Of a stretch of DNA of 64,000 nt, positions 12,321 through 25,134 are shown piece after piece. Below the pieces are notes generated by a model. It saw only the letters and a program-made list of their open reading frames with translations, was not told the origin of the DNA and searched no databases. This DNA is from Palaemon carinicauda. Lineage: Eukaryota > Arthropoda > Malacostraca > Decapoda > Palaemonidae. The stretch covers positions 13,047,873-13,111,872 of the forward strand of contig NC_090736.1 of NCBI RefSeq assembly GCF_036898095.1. Reading direction: 5' to 3'. Position 1 is the stretch's first letter; each line of letters begins with the position of its first letter. The translations under genes and the position numbers were made by a program.

Positions 12321-12819
12321 CTAATGGTGCTTGGCTTAACTGCCTTGGCTAAGGATGTTTGGCTCAACTGACAGGGCTAAGGAGGTTTGGCTAAACTACT
12401 TTGTCTGAGGGTGTATGGCTTAACTGCCTGGCCTAAGGGTGTTGGCTGACCTGCCCTATCTAGGAAGGTTTGGCTTAACTACCAGGTTTATGTGTGGCTG
12501 AACAGTCCGGAAAAAACCGAAACGCTTAACTGGCTGGCCTAAAAAGAAGGGCCTAGGTGACTGGACTTAAAATGTTTGGCATGAACGCGTGGACTAGGGA
12601 TGTTTGGCTTACCTGATTTGTATAGGGGTGCTTAGCTTAACTACCTGGGCTAAGGTTGTATGGCGAAAATGCCTTGCCTTGGGAAATATGGCTTAGAGGC
12701 CATACCTAAGGAAGTTTTGCGTAACTGCCTCAGCTTAGGATGTTTGGCTCAACTGACTGGCCTATGAAAGTTTGGCTTAACTATCTGGGCTAAGGAGGGA
12801 TGGCTTAACTGCCTGGCCT
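12321..12819 (+). repeat. Diverged-monomer island, copy 3
   Basis: Copy of the island at 7059 (offset 5,262 bp) and of 8771 (offset 3,550 bp). It shares its diagnostic bases with copy 1. The sequence after it first follows copy 1 and then switches to match the region after copy 2 (compare about 13147 with 9569), which marks an exchange junction. Confidence 0.9.
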
Positions 12820-15449
12820 GATGATGCTTGGCTTAACTGCCTGGCCTAATAATGCAAGGCTTAACTGCCTGGCCTAATAATGCTTGGCTTAACTGCCTGG
12901 CCTAATGATGCTTGGCTTAACTGCCTGGCCTAATAATGCTTGGCTTAACTGCCAGGCCTGATGATGCTTGGCTTAACCGCCTGGCTTATTGCTGCTTGGC
13001 TTAACCGCCTGGCCTTTTGATGCTTGGCTTAACCGCCTGGCCTTCTGATGCTTGGCTTAACCGCCTGGCCTTCTGATGCTTGGCTTAACTGCCTGGTTTA
13101 TTGCTGCTTGGCTTAACCGCCTGGCCTTTTGATGCTTGGCTTAACCGCCTAGCCTTATGATGCTTGGCTTTACCGCCTGGCCTATTGCTGCTTGGCTTAA
13201 CCGCCTGGCCTTCTGATGCTTGGCTTAACCGCCTGGCCTTATGATGCTTGGCTTAACCGCCTGGCCTTCTGATGTTTGGCTTAACCGCCTGGCCTTCTGA
13301 TGCTTGGCTTAACCGCCTGGCCTTATGATGCTTGGCTTTACCGCCTGGCTTATTGCTGCTTGGCTTAACCACCTGGCCTTCTGATGCTTGGCTTAACCGC
13401 CTGGCCTTCTGATGCTTGGCTTAACCGCCTGGCCTTCTGATGCTTGGCTTAACTGCCTGGCCTACTGCTGCTTGGCTTAACCGCCTGGCCTTCTGATGCT
13501 TGGCTTAACCGCCTGGCCTTCTGATGCTTGGCTTAACCGCCTGGCCTTCTGATGCTTGGCTTAACTGCCTGGCCTACTGCTGCTTGGCTTAACCGCCTGG
13601 CCTTCTGATACTTGGCTTAACCGCCTGGCCTGATGCTTGGCTTAACCGCCTGGCCTTATGATGCTTGGCTTTACCGCCTGGCTTATTGCTGCTTGGCTTA
13701 ACCGCCTGGCCTTCTGATGCTTGGCTTAACCGCCTGGCCTTCTGATGCTTGGCTAAACTGCCTCGCCTACTGCTGCTTGGCTTAACCGCCTGGCCTTCTG
13801 ATGCTTGGCTTAACCGCCTGGCCTTCTGATGCTTGGCTTAACCGCCTGGCCTTATGATGCTTGGCTTTACCGCCTGGCCTATTGCTGCTTGGCTTAACCG
13901 CCTGGCCTTCTGATGCTTGGCTTAACCGCCTGGCCTTATGATGCTTGGCTTAACCGCCTGGCCTTCTGATGCTTGGCTTAACTGCCTGGCCTTCTGATGC
14001 TTGGCTTAACTGCCTGGCCTACTGCTGCTTGGCTTAACCGCCTGGCCTTCTGATGCTTGGCTTTACCGCCTGGCTTATTGCTGCTTAGCTTAACCGCCTG
14101 GCCTTCTGATGCTTGGCTTAACCGCCTGGCCTTCTGATGCTTGGCTTAACCGCCTGGCCTACTGCTGCTTGGTTTAACCCCCTGGCCTTCTGATGCTTGG
14201 CTTAACCGCCTGGCCTTATGATGCTTGGCTTTACCGCCTGGTTTATTGCTTCTTGGCTTAACCGCCTGGCCTTCTGATGCTTGGCTTAACCGCCTGGCCT
14301 TCTGATGCTTGGCTTAACCGCCTGGCCTTCTGATGCTTGGCTTAACCGCCTGGCCTACTGCTGCTTGGCTTAACCGCCTGGCCTTCTGATGCTTGGCTTA
14401 ACCGCCTGGCCTTCTGATGCTTGGCTTAACTGCCTGGCCTTATGATGCTTGGCTTAACCGCCTGGCCTTCTGATGCTTGGCTTAACTGCCTGGCCTACTG
14501 CTGCTTGGCTTAACCGCCTGGCCTTATGATGCTTGGCTTAACCGCCTGGCCTTCTGATGCTTGGCTTAACCGCCTGGCCTTATGATGCTTGGCTTTACCG
14601 CCTGGCTTATTGCTGCTTGGCTTAACCGCCTGGCCTTCTGATGCTTGGCTTAACCGCCTGGCCTTCTGATGCTTGGCTTAACTGCCTGGCCTACTGCTGC
14701 TTGGCTTAACCGCCTGGCCTTCTGATGCTTGGCTTAACCGCCTGGCCTTATGATGCTTGGCTTTACCGCCTGGCCTATTGCTGCTTGGCTTAACCGCCTG
14801 GCCTTCTGATGCTTGGCTTAACCGCCTGGCCTTATGATGCTTGGCTTAACCGCCTGGCCGTATGATGCTTGGCTTAACCGCCTGGCATTCTGATGCTTGG
14901 CTTAACCGCCTGGCCTTATGATGCTTGGCTTAACCGCCTGGCCTTCTGATGCTTGGCTTAACCGCCTGGCCTTCTGATGCTTGGCTTAACTGCCTGGCCT
15001 ACTGCTGCTTGGCTTAACCGCCTGGCCTTCTGATGCTTGGCTTAACCGCCTGGCCTTCTGATGCTTGGCTTAACCGCCTGGCCTACTGCTGCTTGGCTTA
15101 ACCGCCTGGCCTTCTGATGCTTGGCTTAACCGCCTGGCCTTCTGATGCTTGGCTTAACCGCCTGGCCTTATGATGCTTGGCTTAACCGCCTGGCCTTCTG
15201 ATGCTTGGCTTAACCGCCTGGCCTTCTGATGCTTGGCTTAACTGCCTGGCCTACTGCTGCTTGGCTTAACCGCCTGGCCTTCTGATGCTTGGCTTAACCG
15301 CCTGGCCTTCTGATGCTTGGCTTAACTGCCTGGCCTACTGCTGCTTGGCTTAACCGCCTGGCCTTCTGATGCTTGGCTTAACCGCCTGGCCTTCTGATGC
15401 TTGGCTTAACCGCCTGGCCTTCTGATGCTTGGCTTAACCGCCTGGCCTT

Positions 15450-18400
15450 ATGATGCTTGGCTTTACCGCCTGGCCTATTGCTGCTTGGCTTAACCGCCTG
15501 GCCTTCTGATGCTTGGCTTAACCGCCTGGCCTTATGATGCTTGGCTTAACCGCCTGGCCTTCTGATGCTTGGCTTAACCGCCTGGCCTTCTGATGCTTGG
15601 CTTAACCGCCTGGCCTTATGATGCTTGGCTTTACCGCCTGGCTTATTGCTGCTTGGCTTAACCGCCTGGCCTTCTGATGCTTGGCTTAACAGCCTGGCCT
15701 TCTGATGCTTGGCTTAACTGCCTGGCCACTTGCTGCTTGGCTTAACCGCCTGGCCTTCTGATGCTTGGCTTAACCGCCTGGCCTTCTGATGCTTGGCTTA
15801 ACTGCCTGGCCTACTGCTGCTTGGCTTAACCGCCTGGCCTTCTGATGCTTGGCTTAACCGCCTGGCCTTCTGATGCTTGGCTTAACCGCCTGGCCTTATG
15901 ATGCTTGGCTTTACCGCCTGGCTTATTGCTGCTTGGCTTAACCGCCTGGCCTTCTGATGCTTGGCTTAACCGCCTGGCCTTATGATACTTGGCTTAACCG
16001 CTTGGCCTTCTGATGCTTGGCTTAACCGCCTGGCCTTATGATACTTGGCTTAACCGCCTGGCCTTATGATGCTTGGCTTAACCGTCTGGCCTTCTGATGC
16101 TTGGCTTAACTGCCTGGCCTTATGATGCTTGGCTTAACCACCTGGCCTTCTAATGCTTGGCTTAACCGCCTGGCCTTCTGATGCTTGGCTTAACTGCCTG
16201 GCCTACTGCTGCTTGGCTTAACTGCCTGGCCTACTGCTGCTTGGCTTAACCGCCTGGCCTTCTGATGCTTGGCTTAACCGCCTGGCCTTCTGATGCTTGG
16301 CTTAACCGCCTGGCCTTATGATGCTTGGCTTTACCGCCTGGCTTATTGCTGCTTGGCTTAACCGCCTGGCCTTCTGATGCTTGGCTTAACCGCCTGGCCT
16401 TCTGATGCTTGGCTCAACTGCCTGGCCTACTGCTGCTTGGCTTAACCGCCTGGCCTTCTGATGCTTGGCTTAACCGCCTGGCCTTCTGATGCTTGGCTTA
16501 ACCGCCTGGCCTTCTGATGCTTGGCTTAACTGCCTGGCCTACTGCTGCTTGGCTTAACCGCCTGGTCTTCTGATGCTTGGCTTAACCGCCTGGCCTTCTG
16601 ATGCTTGGCTTAACCGCCTGGCCTTATGATGCTTGGCTTTACCGCCTGGCCTATTGCTGCTTGGCTTAACCGCCTGGCCTTCTGATGCTTGGCTTAACCG
16701 CCTGGCCTTATGATGCTTGGCTTAACCGCCTGGCCTTCTGATGCTTGACTTAACCGCCTGGCCTTCTGAGGCTTGGCTTAACCGCCTGACCTTATGATGC
16801 TTGGCTTTACCGCCTGGCTTATTGCTGCTTGGCTTAACCGCCTGGCCTTCTGATGCTTGGCTTAACCGCCTGGCCTTCTGATGCTTGGCTTAACTGCCTG
16901 GCCTACTGCTGCTTGGCTTAACCGCCTGGCCTTCTGATGCTTGGCTTAACCGCCTGGCCTTCTGATGCTTGGCTTAACCGCCTGGCCTTATGATGCTTGG
17001 CTTAACCGCCTGGCCTTCTGATGCTTGGCTTAACCGCTTGGCCTTCTGATGCTTGGCTTAACTGCCTGGCCTACTGATGCTTGGCTTAACCGCCTGGCCT
17101 TCTGATGCTTGGCTTAACCGCCTGGCCTTCTGATGCTTGGCTTAACCGCCTGGCCTTCTGATGCTTGGCTTAACCGCCTGGCCTTCTCATGCTTGGCTTA
17201 ACCGCCTGGCCTTCTGATGCTTGGCTTAACCGCCTGGCCTTCTGATGCTTGGCTTCACTGCCTGGCCTACTGCTGCTTGGCTTAACCGCCTGGCCTTCTG
17301 ATGCTTGGCTTAACTGCCTGGCCTACTGCTGCTTGGCTTAACCGCCTGGCCTTCTGATGCTTGGCTTAACCGCCTGAACTTCTGATGCTTGGCTTAACCG
17401 CCTGGCCTTATGATGCTTGGCTTTACCGCCTGGCCTATTGCTGCTTGGCTTAACCGCCTGGCCTTCTGATGCTTGGCTTAACCGCCTGGCCTTCTGATGC
17501 TTGGCTTAACCGCCTGGCCTTATGATGCTTGGCTTTACCGCCTGGCTTATTGCTGCTTGGCTTAACCGCCTGGCCTTCTGATGCTTGGCTTAACCGCCTG
17601 GCCTTCTGATGCTTGGCTTAACTGCCTGGCCTACTGCTGCTTGGCTTAACCGCCTGGCCTTCTGATGCTTGGCTTAACCGCCTGGCCTTATGATGCTTGG
17701 CTTTACCGCCTGGCCTATTGCTGCTTGGCTTAACCGCCTGGCCTTCTGATGCTTGGCTTAACCGCCTGGCCTTATGATGCTTGGCTTAACCGCCTGGCCG
17801 TATGATGCTTGGCTTAACCGCCTGGCATTCTGATGCTTGGCTTAACCGCCTGGCCTTATGATGCTTGGCTTAAAAGCCTGGCCTTCTGATGCTTGGCTTA
17901 ACCGCCTGGCCTTCTGATGCTTGGCTTAACTGCCTGGCCTACTGCTGCTTGGCTTAACCGCCTGGCCTTCTGATGCTTGGCTTAACCGCCTGGCCTTCTG
18001 ATGCTTGGCTTAACCGCCTGGCCTACTGCTGCTTGGCTTAACCGCCTGGCCTTCTGATGCTTGGCTTAACCGCCTGGCCTTCTGATGCTTGGCTTAACCG
18101 CCTGGCCTTATGATGCTTGGCTTAACCGCCTGGCCTTCTGATGCTTGGCTTAACCGCCTGGCCTTCTGATGCTTGGCTTAACTGTCTGGCCTACTGCTGC
18201 TTGGCTTAACCGCCTGGCCTTCTGATGCTTGGCTTAACCGCCTGGCCTTCTGATGCTTGGCTTAACCGCCTGGCATTATTATGCTTGGCTTTCCCGCCTG
18301 GCTTATTGCTGCTTGGCTTAACCGCCTGGCCTTCTGATGCTTGGCTTAACCGCCTGGCCTTCTGATGCTTGGCTTAACTGCCTGGCCTACTGCTGCTTGG

Positions 18401-19840
18401 CTTAACCGCCTGGCCTTCTGATGCTTGGCTTAACCGCCTGGCCTTCTGATGCTTGGCTTAACTGCCTGGCCTACTGCTGCTTGGCTTAACTGCCTGGCCT
18501 TCTGATGCTTGGCTTAACCGCCTGGCCTTCTGATGCTTGGCTTAACCGCCTGGCCTTCTGATGCTTGGCTTAACCGCCTGGCCTTATGATGCTTGGCTTT
18601 ACCGCCTGGCCTATTGCTGCTTGGCTTAACCGCCTGGCCTTCTGATGCTTGGCTTAACCGCCTGGCCTTATGATGCTTGGCTTAACCGCCTGGCCTTCTG
18701 ATGCTTGGCTTAACCGCCTGGCCTTCTGATGCTTGGCTTAACCGCCTGGCCTTATGATGCTTGGCTTTACCGCCTGGCTTATTGCTGCTTGGCTTAACCG
18801 CCTGGCCTTCTGATGCTTGGCTTAACAGCCTGGCCTTCTGATGCTTGGCTTAACTGCCTGGCCACTTGCTGCTTGGCTTAACCGCCTGGCCTTCTGATGC
18901 TTGGCTTAACCGCCTGGCCTTCTGATGCTTGGCTTAACTGCCTGGCCTACTGCTGCTTGGCTTAACCGCCTGGCCTTCTGATGCTTGGCTTAACCGCCTG
19001 GCCTTCTGATGCTTGGCTTAACCGCCTGGCCTTATGATGCTTGGCTTTACCGCCTGGCTTATTGCTGCTTGGCTTAACCGCCTGGCCTTCTGATGCTTGG
19101 CTTAACCGCCTGGCCTTATGATACTTGGCTTAACCGCTTGGCCTTCTGATGCTTGGCTTAACCGCCTGGCCTTATGATGCTTGGCTTAACCGTCTGGCCT
19201 TCTGATGCTTGGCTTAACTGCCTGGCCTTATGATGCTTGGCTTAACCACCTGGCCTTCTAATGCTTGGCTTAACCGCCTGGCCTTCTGATGCTTGGCTTA
19301 ACTGCCTGGCCTACTGCTGCTTGGCTTAACTGCCTGGCCTACTGCTGCTTGGCTTAACCGCCTGGCCTTCTGATGCTTGGCTTAACCGCCTGGCCTTCTG
19401 ATGCTTGGCTTAACCGCCTGGCCTTATGATGCTTGGCTTTACCGCCTGGCTTATTGCTGCTTGGCTTAACCGCCTGGCCTTCTGATGCTTGGCTTAACCG
19501 CCTGGCCTTCTGATGCTTGGCTCAACTGCCTGGCCTACTGCTGCTTGGCTTAACCGCCTGGCCTTCTGATGCTTGGCTTAACCGCCTGGCCTTCTGATGC
19601 TTGGCTTAACCGCCTGGCCTTCTGATGCTTGGCTTAACTGCCTGGCCTACTGCTGCTTGGCTTAACCGCCTGGTCTTCTGATGCTTGGCTTAACCGCCTG
19701 GCCTTCTGATGCTTGGCTTAACCGCCTGGCCTTATGATGCTTGGCTTTACCGCCTGGCCTATTGCTGCTTGGCTTAACCGCCTGGCCTTCTGATGCTTGG
19801 CTTAACCGCCTGGCCTTATGATGCTTGGCTTAACCGCCTG
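15450..19840 (+). repeat. Higher-order repeat segment, copy A
   Basis: Rare unit variants recur in the same order about 5,294 bp further right: GGCCACTT at 15724 and 21018, GGTCTTC at 16565 and 21859, CTCAT at 17186 and 22479, TGAACT near 17376 and 22669, GGCCGTATG near 17800 and 23093, GGCCACTT again at 18860 and 24152. The ends are approximate because common units cannot be placed. Confidence 0.85.
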
Positions 19841-20743
19841 GCCTTCTGATGCTTGGCTTAACCGCCTGGCCTTCTGATGCTTGGCTTAACCGCCTGGCCT
19901 TATTGCTGCTTGGCTTAACCGCCTGGCCTTCTGATGCTTGGCTTAACCGCCTGGCCTTCTGATGCTTGGCTTAACCGCCTGGCCTTATGATGCTTGGCTT
20001 AACCGCCTGGCCTTCTGATGCTTGGCTTAACCGCCTGGCCTTCTGATGCTTGGCTTAACTGCCTGGCCTACTGCTGCTTGGCTTAACCGCCTGGCCTTCT
20101 GATGCTTGGCTTAACCGCCTGGCCTTATGCTGCTTGGCTTAACCGCCTGGCCTTCTGATGCTTGGCTTAACCGCCTGGCCTTCTGATGCTTGGCTTAACC
20201 GCCTGGCCTACTGCTGCTTGGCTTTAACCGCCTGGCCTTCTGATGCTTGGCTTAACCGCCTGGCCTTCTGATGCTTGGCTTAACTGCCTGGCCTACTGCT
20301 GCTTGGCTTAACCGCCTGGCCTTCTGATGCTTGGCTTAACCGCCTGGCCTTCTGATGCTTGGCTTAACCGCCTGGCCTACTGCTGCTTGGCTTAACCGCC
20401 TGGCCTTCTGATGCTTGGCTTAACCGCCTGGCCTTCTGATGCTTGGCTTAACCGCCTGGCCTTATGATGCTTGGCTTAACCGCCTGGCCTTCTGATGCTT
20501 GGCTTAACCGCCTGGCCTTCTGATGCTTGGCTTAACTGCCTGGCCTACTGCTGCTTGGCTTAACCGCCTGGCCTTCTGATGCTTGGCTTAACCGCCTGGC
20601 CTTCTGATGCTTGGCTTAACTGCCTGGCCTACTGCTGCTTGGCTTAACCGCCTGGCCTTCTGATGCTTGGCTTAACCGCCTGGCCTTCTGATGCTTGGCT
20701 TAACCGCCTGGCCTTCTGATGCTTGGCTTAACCGCCTGGCCTT

Positions 20744-23700
20744 ATGATGCTTGGCTTTACCGCCTGGCCTATTGCTGCTTGGCTTAACCGCCTGGCCTTC
20801 TGATGCTTGGCTTAACCGCCTGGCCTTATGATGCTTGGCTTAACCGCCTGGCCTTCTGATGCTTGGCTTAACCGCCTGGCCTTCTGATGCTTGGCTTAAC
20901 CGCCTGGCCTTATGATGCTTGGCTTTACCGCCTGGCTTATTGCTGCTTGGCTTAACCGCCTGGCCTTCTGATGCTTGGCTTAACAGCCTGGCCTTCTGAT
21001 GCTTGGCTTAACTGCCTGGCCACTTGCTGCTTGGCTTAACCGCCTGGCCTTCTGATGCTTGGCTTAACCGCCTGGCCTTCTGATGCTTGGCTTAACTGCC
21101 TGGCCTACTGCTGCTTGGCTTAACCGCCTGGCCTTCTGATGCTTGGCTTAACCGCCTGGCCTTCTGATGCTTGGCTTAACCGCCTGGCCTTATGATGCTT
21201 GGCTTTACCGCCTGGCTTATTGCTGCTTGGCTTAACCGCCTGGCCTTCTGATGCTTGGCTTAACCGCCTGGCCTTATGATACTTGGCTTAACCGCTGGCC
21301 TTCTGATGCTTGGCTTAACCGCCTGGCCTTATGATACTTGGCTTAACCGCCTGGCCTTATGATGCTTGGCTTAACCGTCTGGCCTTCTGATGCTTGGCTT
21401 AACTGCCTGGCCTTATGATGCTTGGCTTAACCACCTGGCCTTCTAATGCTTGGCTTAACCGCCTGGCCTTCTGATGCTTGGCTTAACTGCCTGGCCTACT
21501 GCTGCTTGGCTTAACTGCCTGGCCTACTGCTGCTTGGCTTAACCGCCTGGCCTTCTGATGCTTGGCTTAACCGCCTGGCCTTCTGATGCTTGGCTTAACC
21601 GCCTGGCCTTATGATGCTTGGCTTTACCGCCTGGCTTATTGCTGCTTGGCTTAACCGCCTGGCCTTCTGATGCTTGGCTTAACCGCCTGGCCTTCTGATG
21701 CTTGGCTCAACTGCCTGGCCTACTGCTGCTTGGCTTAACCGCCTGGCCTTCTGATGCTTGGCTTAACCGCCTGGCCTTCTGATGCTTGGCTTAACCGCCT
21801 GGCCTTCTGATGCTTGGCTTAACTGCCTGGCCTACTGCTGCTTGGCTTAACCGCCTGGTCTTCTGATGCTTGGCTTAACCGCCTGGCCTTCTGATGCTTG
21901 GCTTAACCGCCTGGCCTTATGATGCTTGGCTTTACCGCCTGGCCTATTGCTGCTTGGCTTAACCGCCTGGCCTTCTGATGCTTGGCTTAACCGCCTGGCC
22001 TTATGATGCTTGGCTTAACCGCCTGGCCTTCTGATGCTTGACTTAACCGCCTGGCCTTCTGAGGCTTGGCTTAACCGCCTGACCTTATGATGCTTGGCTT
22101 TACCGCCTGGCTTATTGCTGCTTGGCTTAACCGCCTGGCCTTCTGATGCTTGGCTTAACCGCCTGGCCTTCTGATGCTTGGCTTAACTGCCTGGCCTACT
22201 GCTGCTTGGCTTAACCGCCTGGCCTTCTGATGCTTGGCTTAACCGCCTGGCCTTCTGATGCTTGGCTTAACCGCCTGGCCTTATGATGCTTGGCTTAACC
22301 GCCTGGCCTTCTGATGCTTGGCTTAACCGCTTGGCCTTCTGATGCTTGGCTTAACTGCCTGGCCTACTGATGCTTGGCTTAACCGCCTGGCCTTCTGATG
22401 CTTGGCTTAACCGCCTGGCCTTCTGATGCTTGGCTTAACCGCCTGGCCTTCTGATGCTTGGCTTAACCGCCTGGCCTTCTCATGCTTGGCTTAACCGCCT
22501 GGCCTTCTGATGCTTGGCTTAACCGCCTGGCCTTCTGATGCTTGGCTTCACTGCCTGGCCTACTGCTGCTTGGCTTAACCGCCTGGCCTTCTGATGCTTG
22601 GCTTAACTGCCTGGCCTACTGCTGCTTGGCTTAACCGCCTGGCCTTCTGATGCTTGGCTTAACCGCCTGAACTTCTGATGCTTGGCTTAACCGCCTGGCC
22701 TTATGATGCTTGGCTTTACCGCCTGGCCTATTGCTGCTTGGCTTAACCGCCTGGCCTTCTGATGCTTGGCTTAACCGCCTGGCCTTCTGATGCTTGGCTT
22801 AACCGCCTGGCCTTATGATGCTTGGCTTTACCGCCTGGCTTATTGCTGCTTGGCTTAACCGCCTGGCCTTCTGATGCTTGGCTTAACCGCCTGGCCTTCT
22901 GATGCTTGGCTTAACTGCCTGGCCTACTGCTGCTTGGCTTAACCGCCTGGCCTTCTGATGCTTGGCTTAACCGCCTGGCCTTATGATGCTTGGCTTTACC
23001 GCCTGGCCTATTGCTGCTTGGCTTAACCGCCTGGCCTTCTGATGCTTGGCTTAACCGCCTGGCCTTATGATGCTTGGCTTAACCGCCTGGCCGTATGATG
23101 CTTGGCTTAACCGCCTGGCATTCTGATGCTTGGCTTAACCGCCTGGCCTTATGATGCTTGGCTTAAAAGCCTGGCCTTCTGATGCTTGGCTTAACCGCCT
23201 GGCCTTCTGATGCTTGGCTTAACTGCCTGGCCTACTGCTGCTTGGCTTAACCGCCTGGCCTTCTGATGCTTGGCTTAACCGCCTGGCCTTCTGATGCTTG
23301 GCTTAACCGCCTGGCCTACTGCTGCTTGGCTTAACCGCCTGGCCTTCTGATGCTTGGCTTAACCGCCTGGCCTTCTGATGCTTGGCTTAACCGCCTGGCC
23401 TTATGATGCTTGGCTTAACCGCCTGGCCTTCTGATGCTTGGCTTAACCGCCTGGCCTTCTGATGCTTGGCTTAACTGTCTGGCCTACTGCTGCTTGGCTT
23501 AACCGCCTGGCCTTCTGATGCTTGGCTTAACCGCCTGGCCTTCTGATGCTTGGCTTAACCGCCTGGCATTATTATGCTTGGCTTTCCGCCTGGCTTATTG
23601 CTGCTTGGCTTAACCGCCTGGCCTTCTGATGCTTGGCTTAACCGCCTGGCCTTCTGATGCTTGGCTTAACTGCCTGGCCTACTGCTGCTTGGCTTAACCG

Positions 23701-25134
23701 CCTGGCCTTCTGATGCTTGGCTTAACCGCCTGGCCTTCTGATGCTTGGCTTAACTGCCTGGCCTACTGCTGCTTGGCTTAACTGCCTGGCCTTCTGATGC
23801 TTGGCTTAACCGCCTGGCCTTCTGATGCTTGGCTTAACCGCCTGGCCTTCTGATGCTTGGCTTAACCGCCTGGCCTTATGATGCTTGGCTTTACCGCCTG
23901 GCCTATTGCTGCTTGGCTTAACCGCCTGGCCTTCTGATGCTTGGCTTAACCGCCTGGCCTTATGATGCTTGGCTTAACCGCCTGGCCTTCTGATGCTTGG
24001 CTTAACCGCCTGGCCTTCTGATGCTTGGCTTAACCGCCTGGCCTTATGATGCTTGGCTTTACCGCCTGGCTTATTGCTGCTTGGCTTAACCGCCTGGCCT
24101 TCTGATGCTTGGCTTAACAGCCTGGCCTTCTGATGCTTGGCTTAACTGCCTGGCCACTTGCTGCTTGGCTTAACCGCCTGGCCTTCTGATGCTTGGCTTA
24201 ACCGCCTGGCCTTCTGATGCTTGGCTTAACTGCCTGGCCTACTGCTGCTTGGCTTAACCGCCTGGCCTTCTGATGCTTGGCTTAACCGCCTGGCCTTCTG
24301 ATGCTTGGCTTAACCGCCTGGCCTTATGATGCTTGGCTTTACCGCCTGGCCTTATTGCTGCTTGGCTTAACCGCCTGGCCTTCTGATGCTTGGCTTAACC
24401 GCCTGGCCTTATGATGCTTGGCTTAACCGCTGGCCTTCTGATGCTTGGCTTAACCGCCTGGCCTTATGATGCTTGGCTTAACCGTCTGGCCTTCTGATGC
24501 TTGGCTTAACTGCCTGGCCTTATGATGCTTGGCTTAACCACCTGGCCTTCTAATGCTTGGCTTAACCGCCTGGCCTTCTGATGCTTGGCTTAACTGCCTG
24601 GCCTACTGCTGCTTGGCTTAACTGCCTGGCCTACTGCTGCTTGGCTTAACCGCCTGGCCTTCTGATGCTTGGCTTAACCGCCTGGCCTTCTGATGCTTGG
24701 CTTAACCGCCTGGCCTTATGATGCTTGGCTTTACCGCCTGGCTTATTGCTGCTTGGCTTAACCGCCTGGCCTTCTGATGCTTGGCTTAACCGCCTGGCCT
24801 TCTGATGCTTGGCTCAACTGCCTGGCCTACTGCTGCTTGGCTTAACCGCCTGGCCTTCTGATGCTTGGCTTAACCGCCTGGCCTTCTGATGCTTGGCTTA
24901 ACCGCCTGGCCTTCTGATGCTTGGCTTAACTGCCTGGCCTACTGCTGCTTGGCTTAACCGCCTGGTCTTCTGATGCTTGGCTTAACCGCCTGGCCTTCTG
25001 ATGCTTGGCTTAACCGCCTGGCCTTATGATGCTTGGCTTTACCGCCTGGCCTATTGCTGCTTGGCTTAACCGCCTGGCCTTCTGATGCTTGGCTTAACCG
25101 CCTGGCCTTATGATGCTTGGCTTAACCGCCTGGC
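20744..25134 (+). repeat. Higher-order repeat segment, copy B
   Basis: Matches copy A (15450-19840) at an offset of 5,293-5,294 bp, using the anchors listed there. A nested shift of 3,107-3,136 bp relates parts of each copy to themselves (GGTCTTC at 16565 and 19672, and at 21859 and about 24966). The 5.3-kb period is thus 3,107 + 2,187 bp. Confidence 0.85.
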
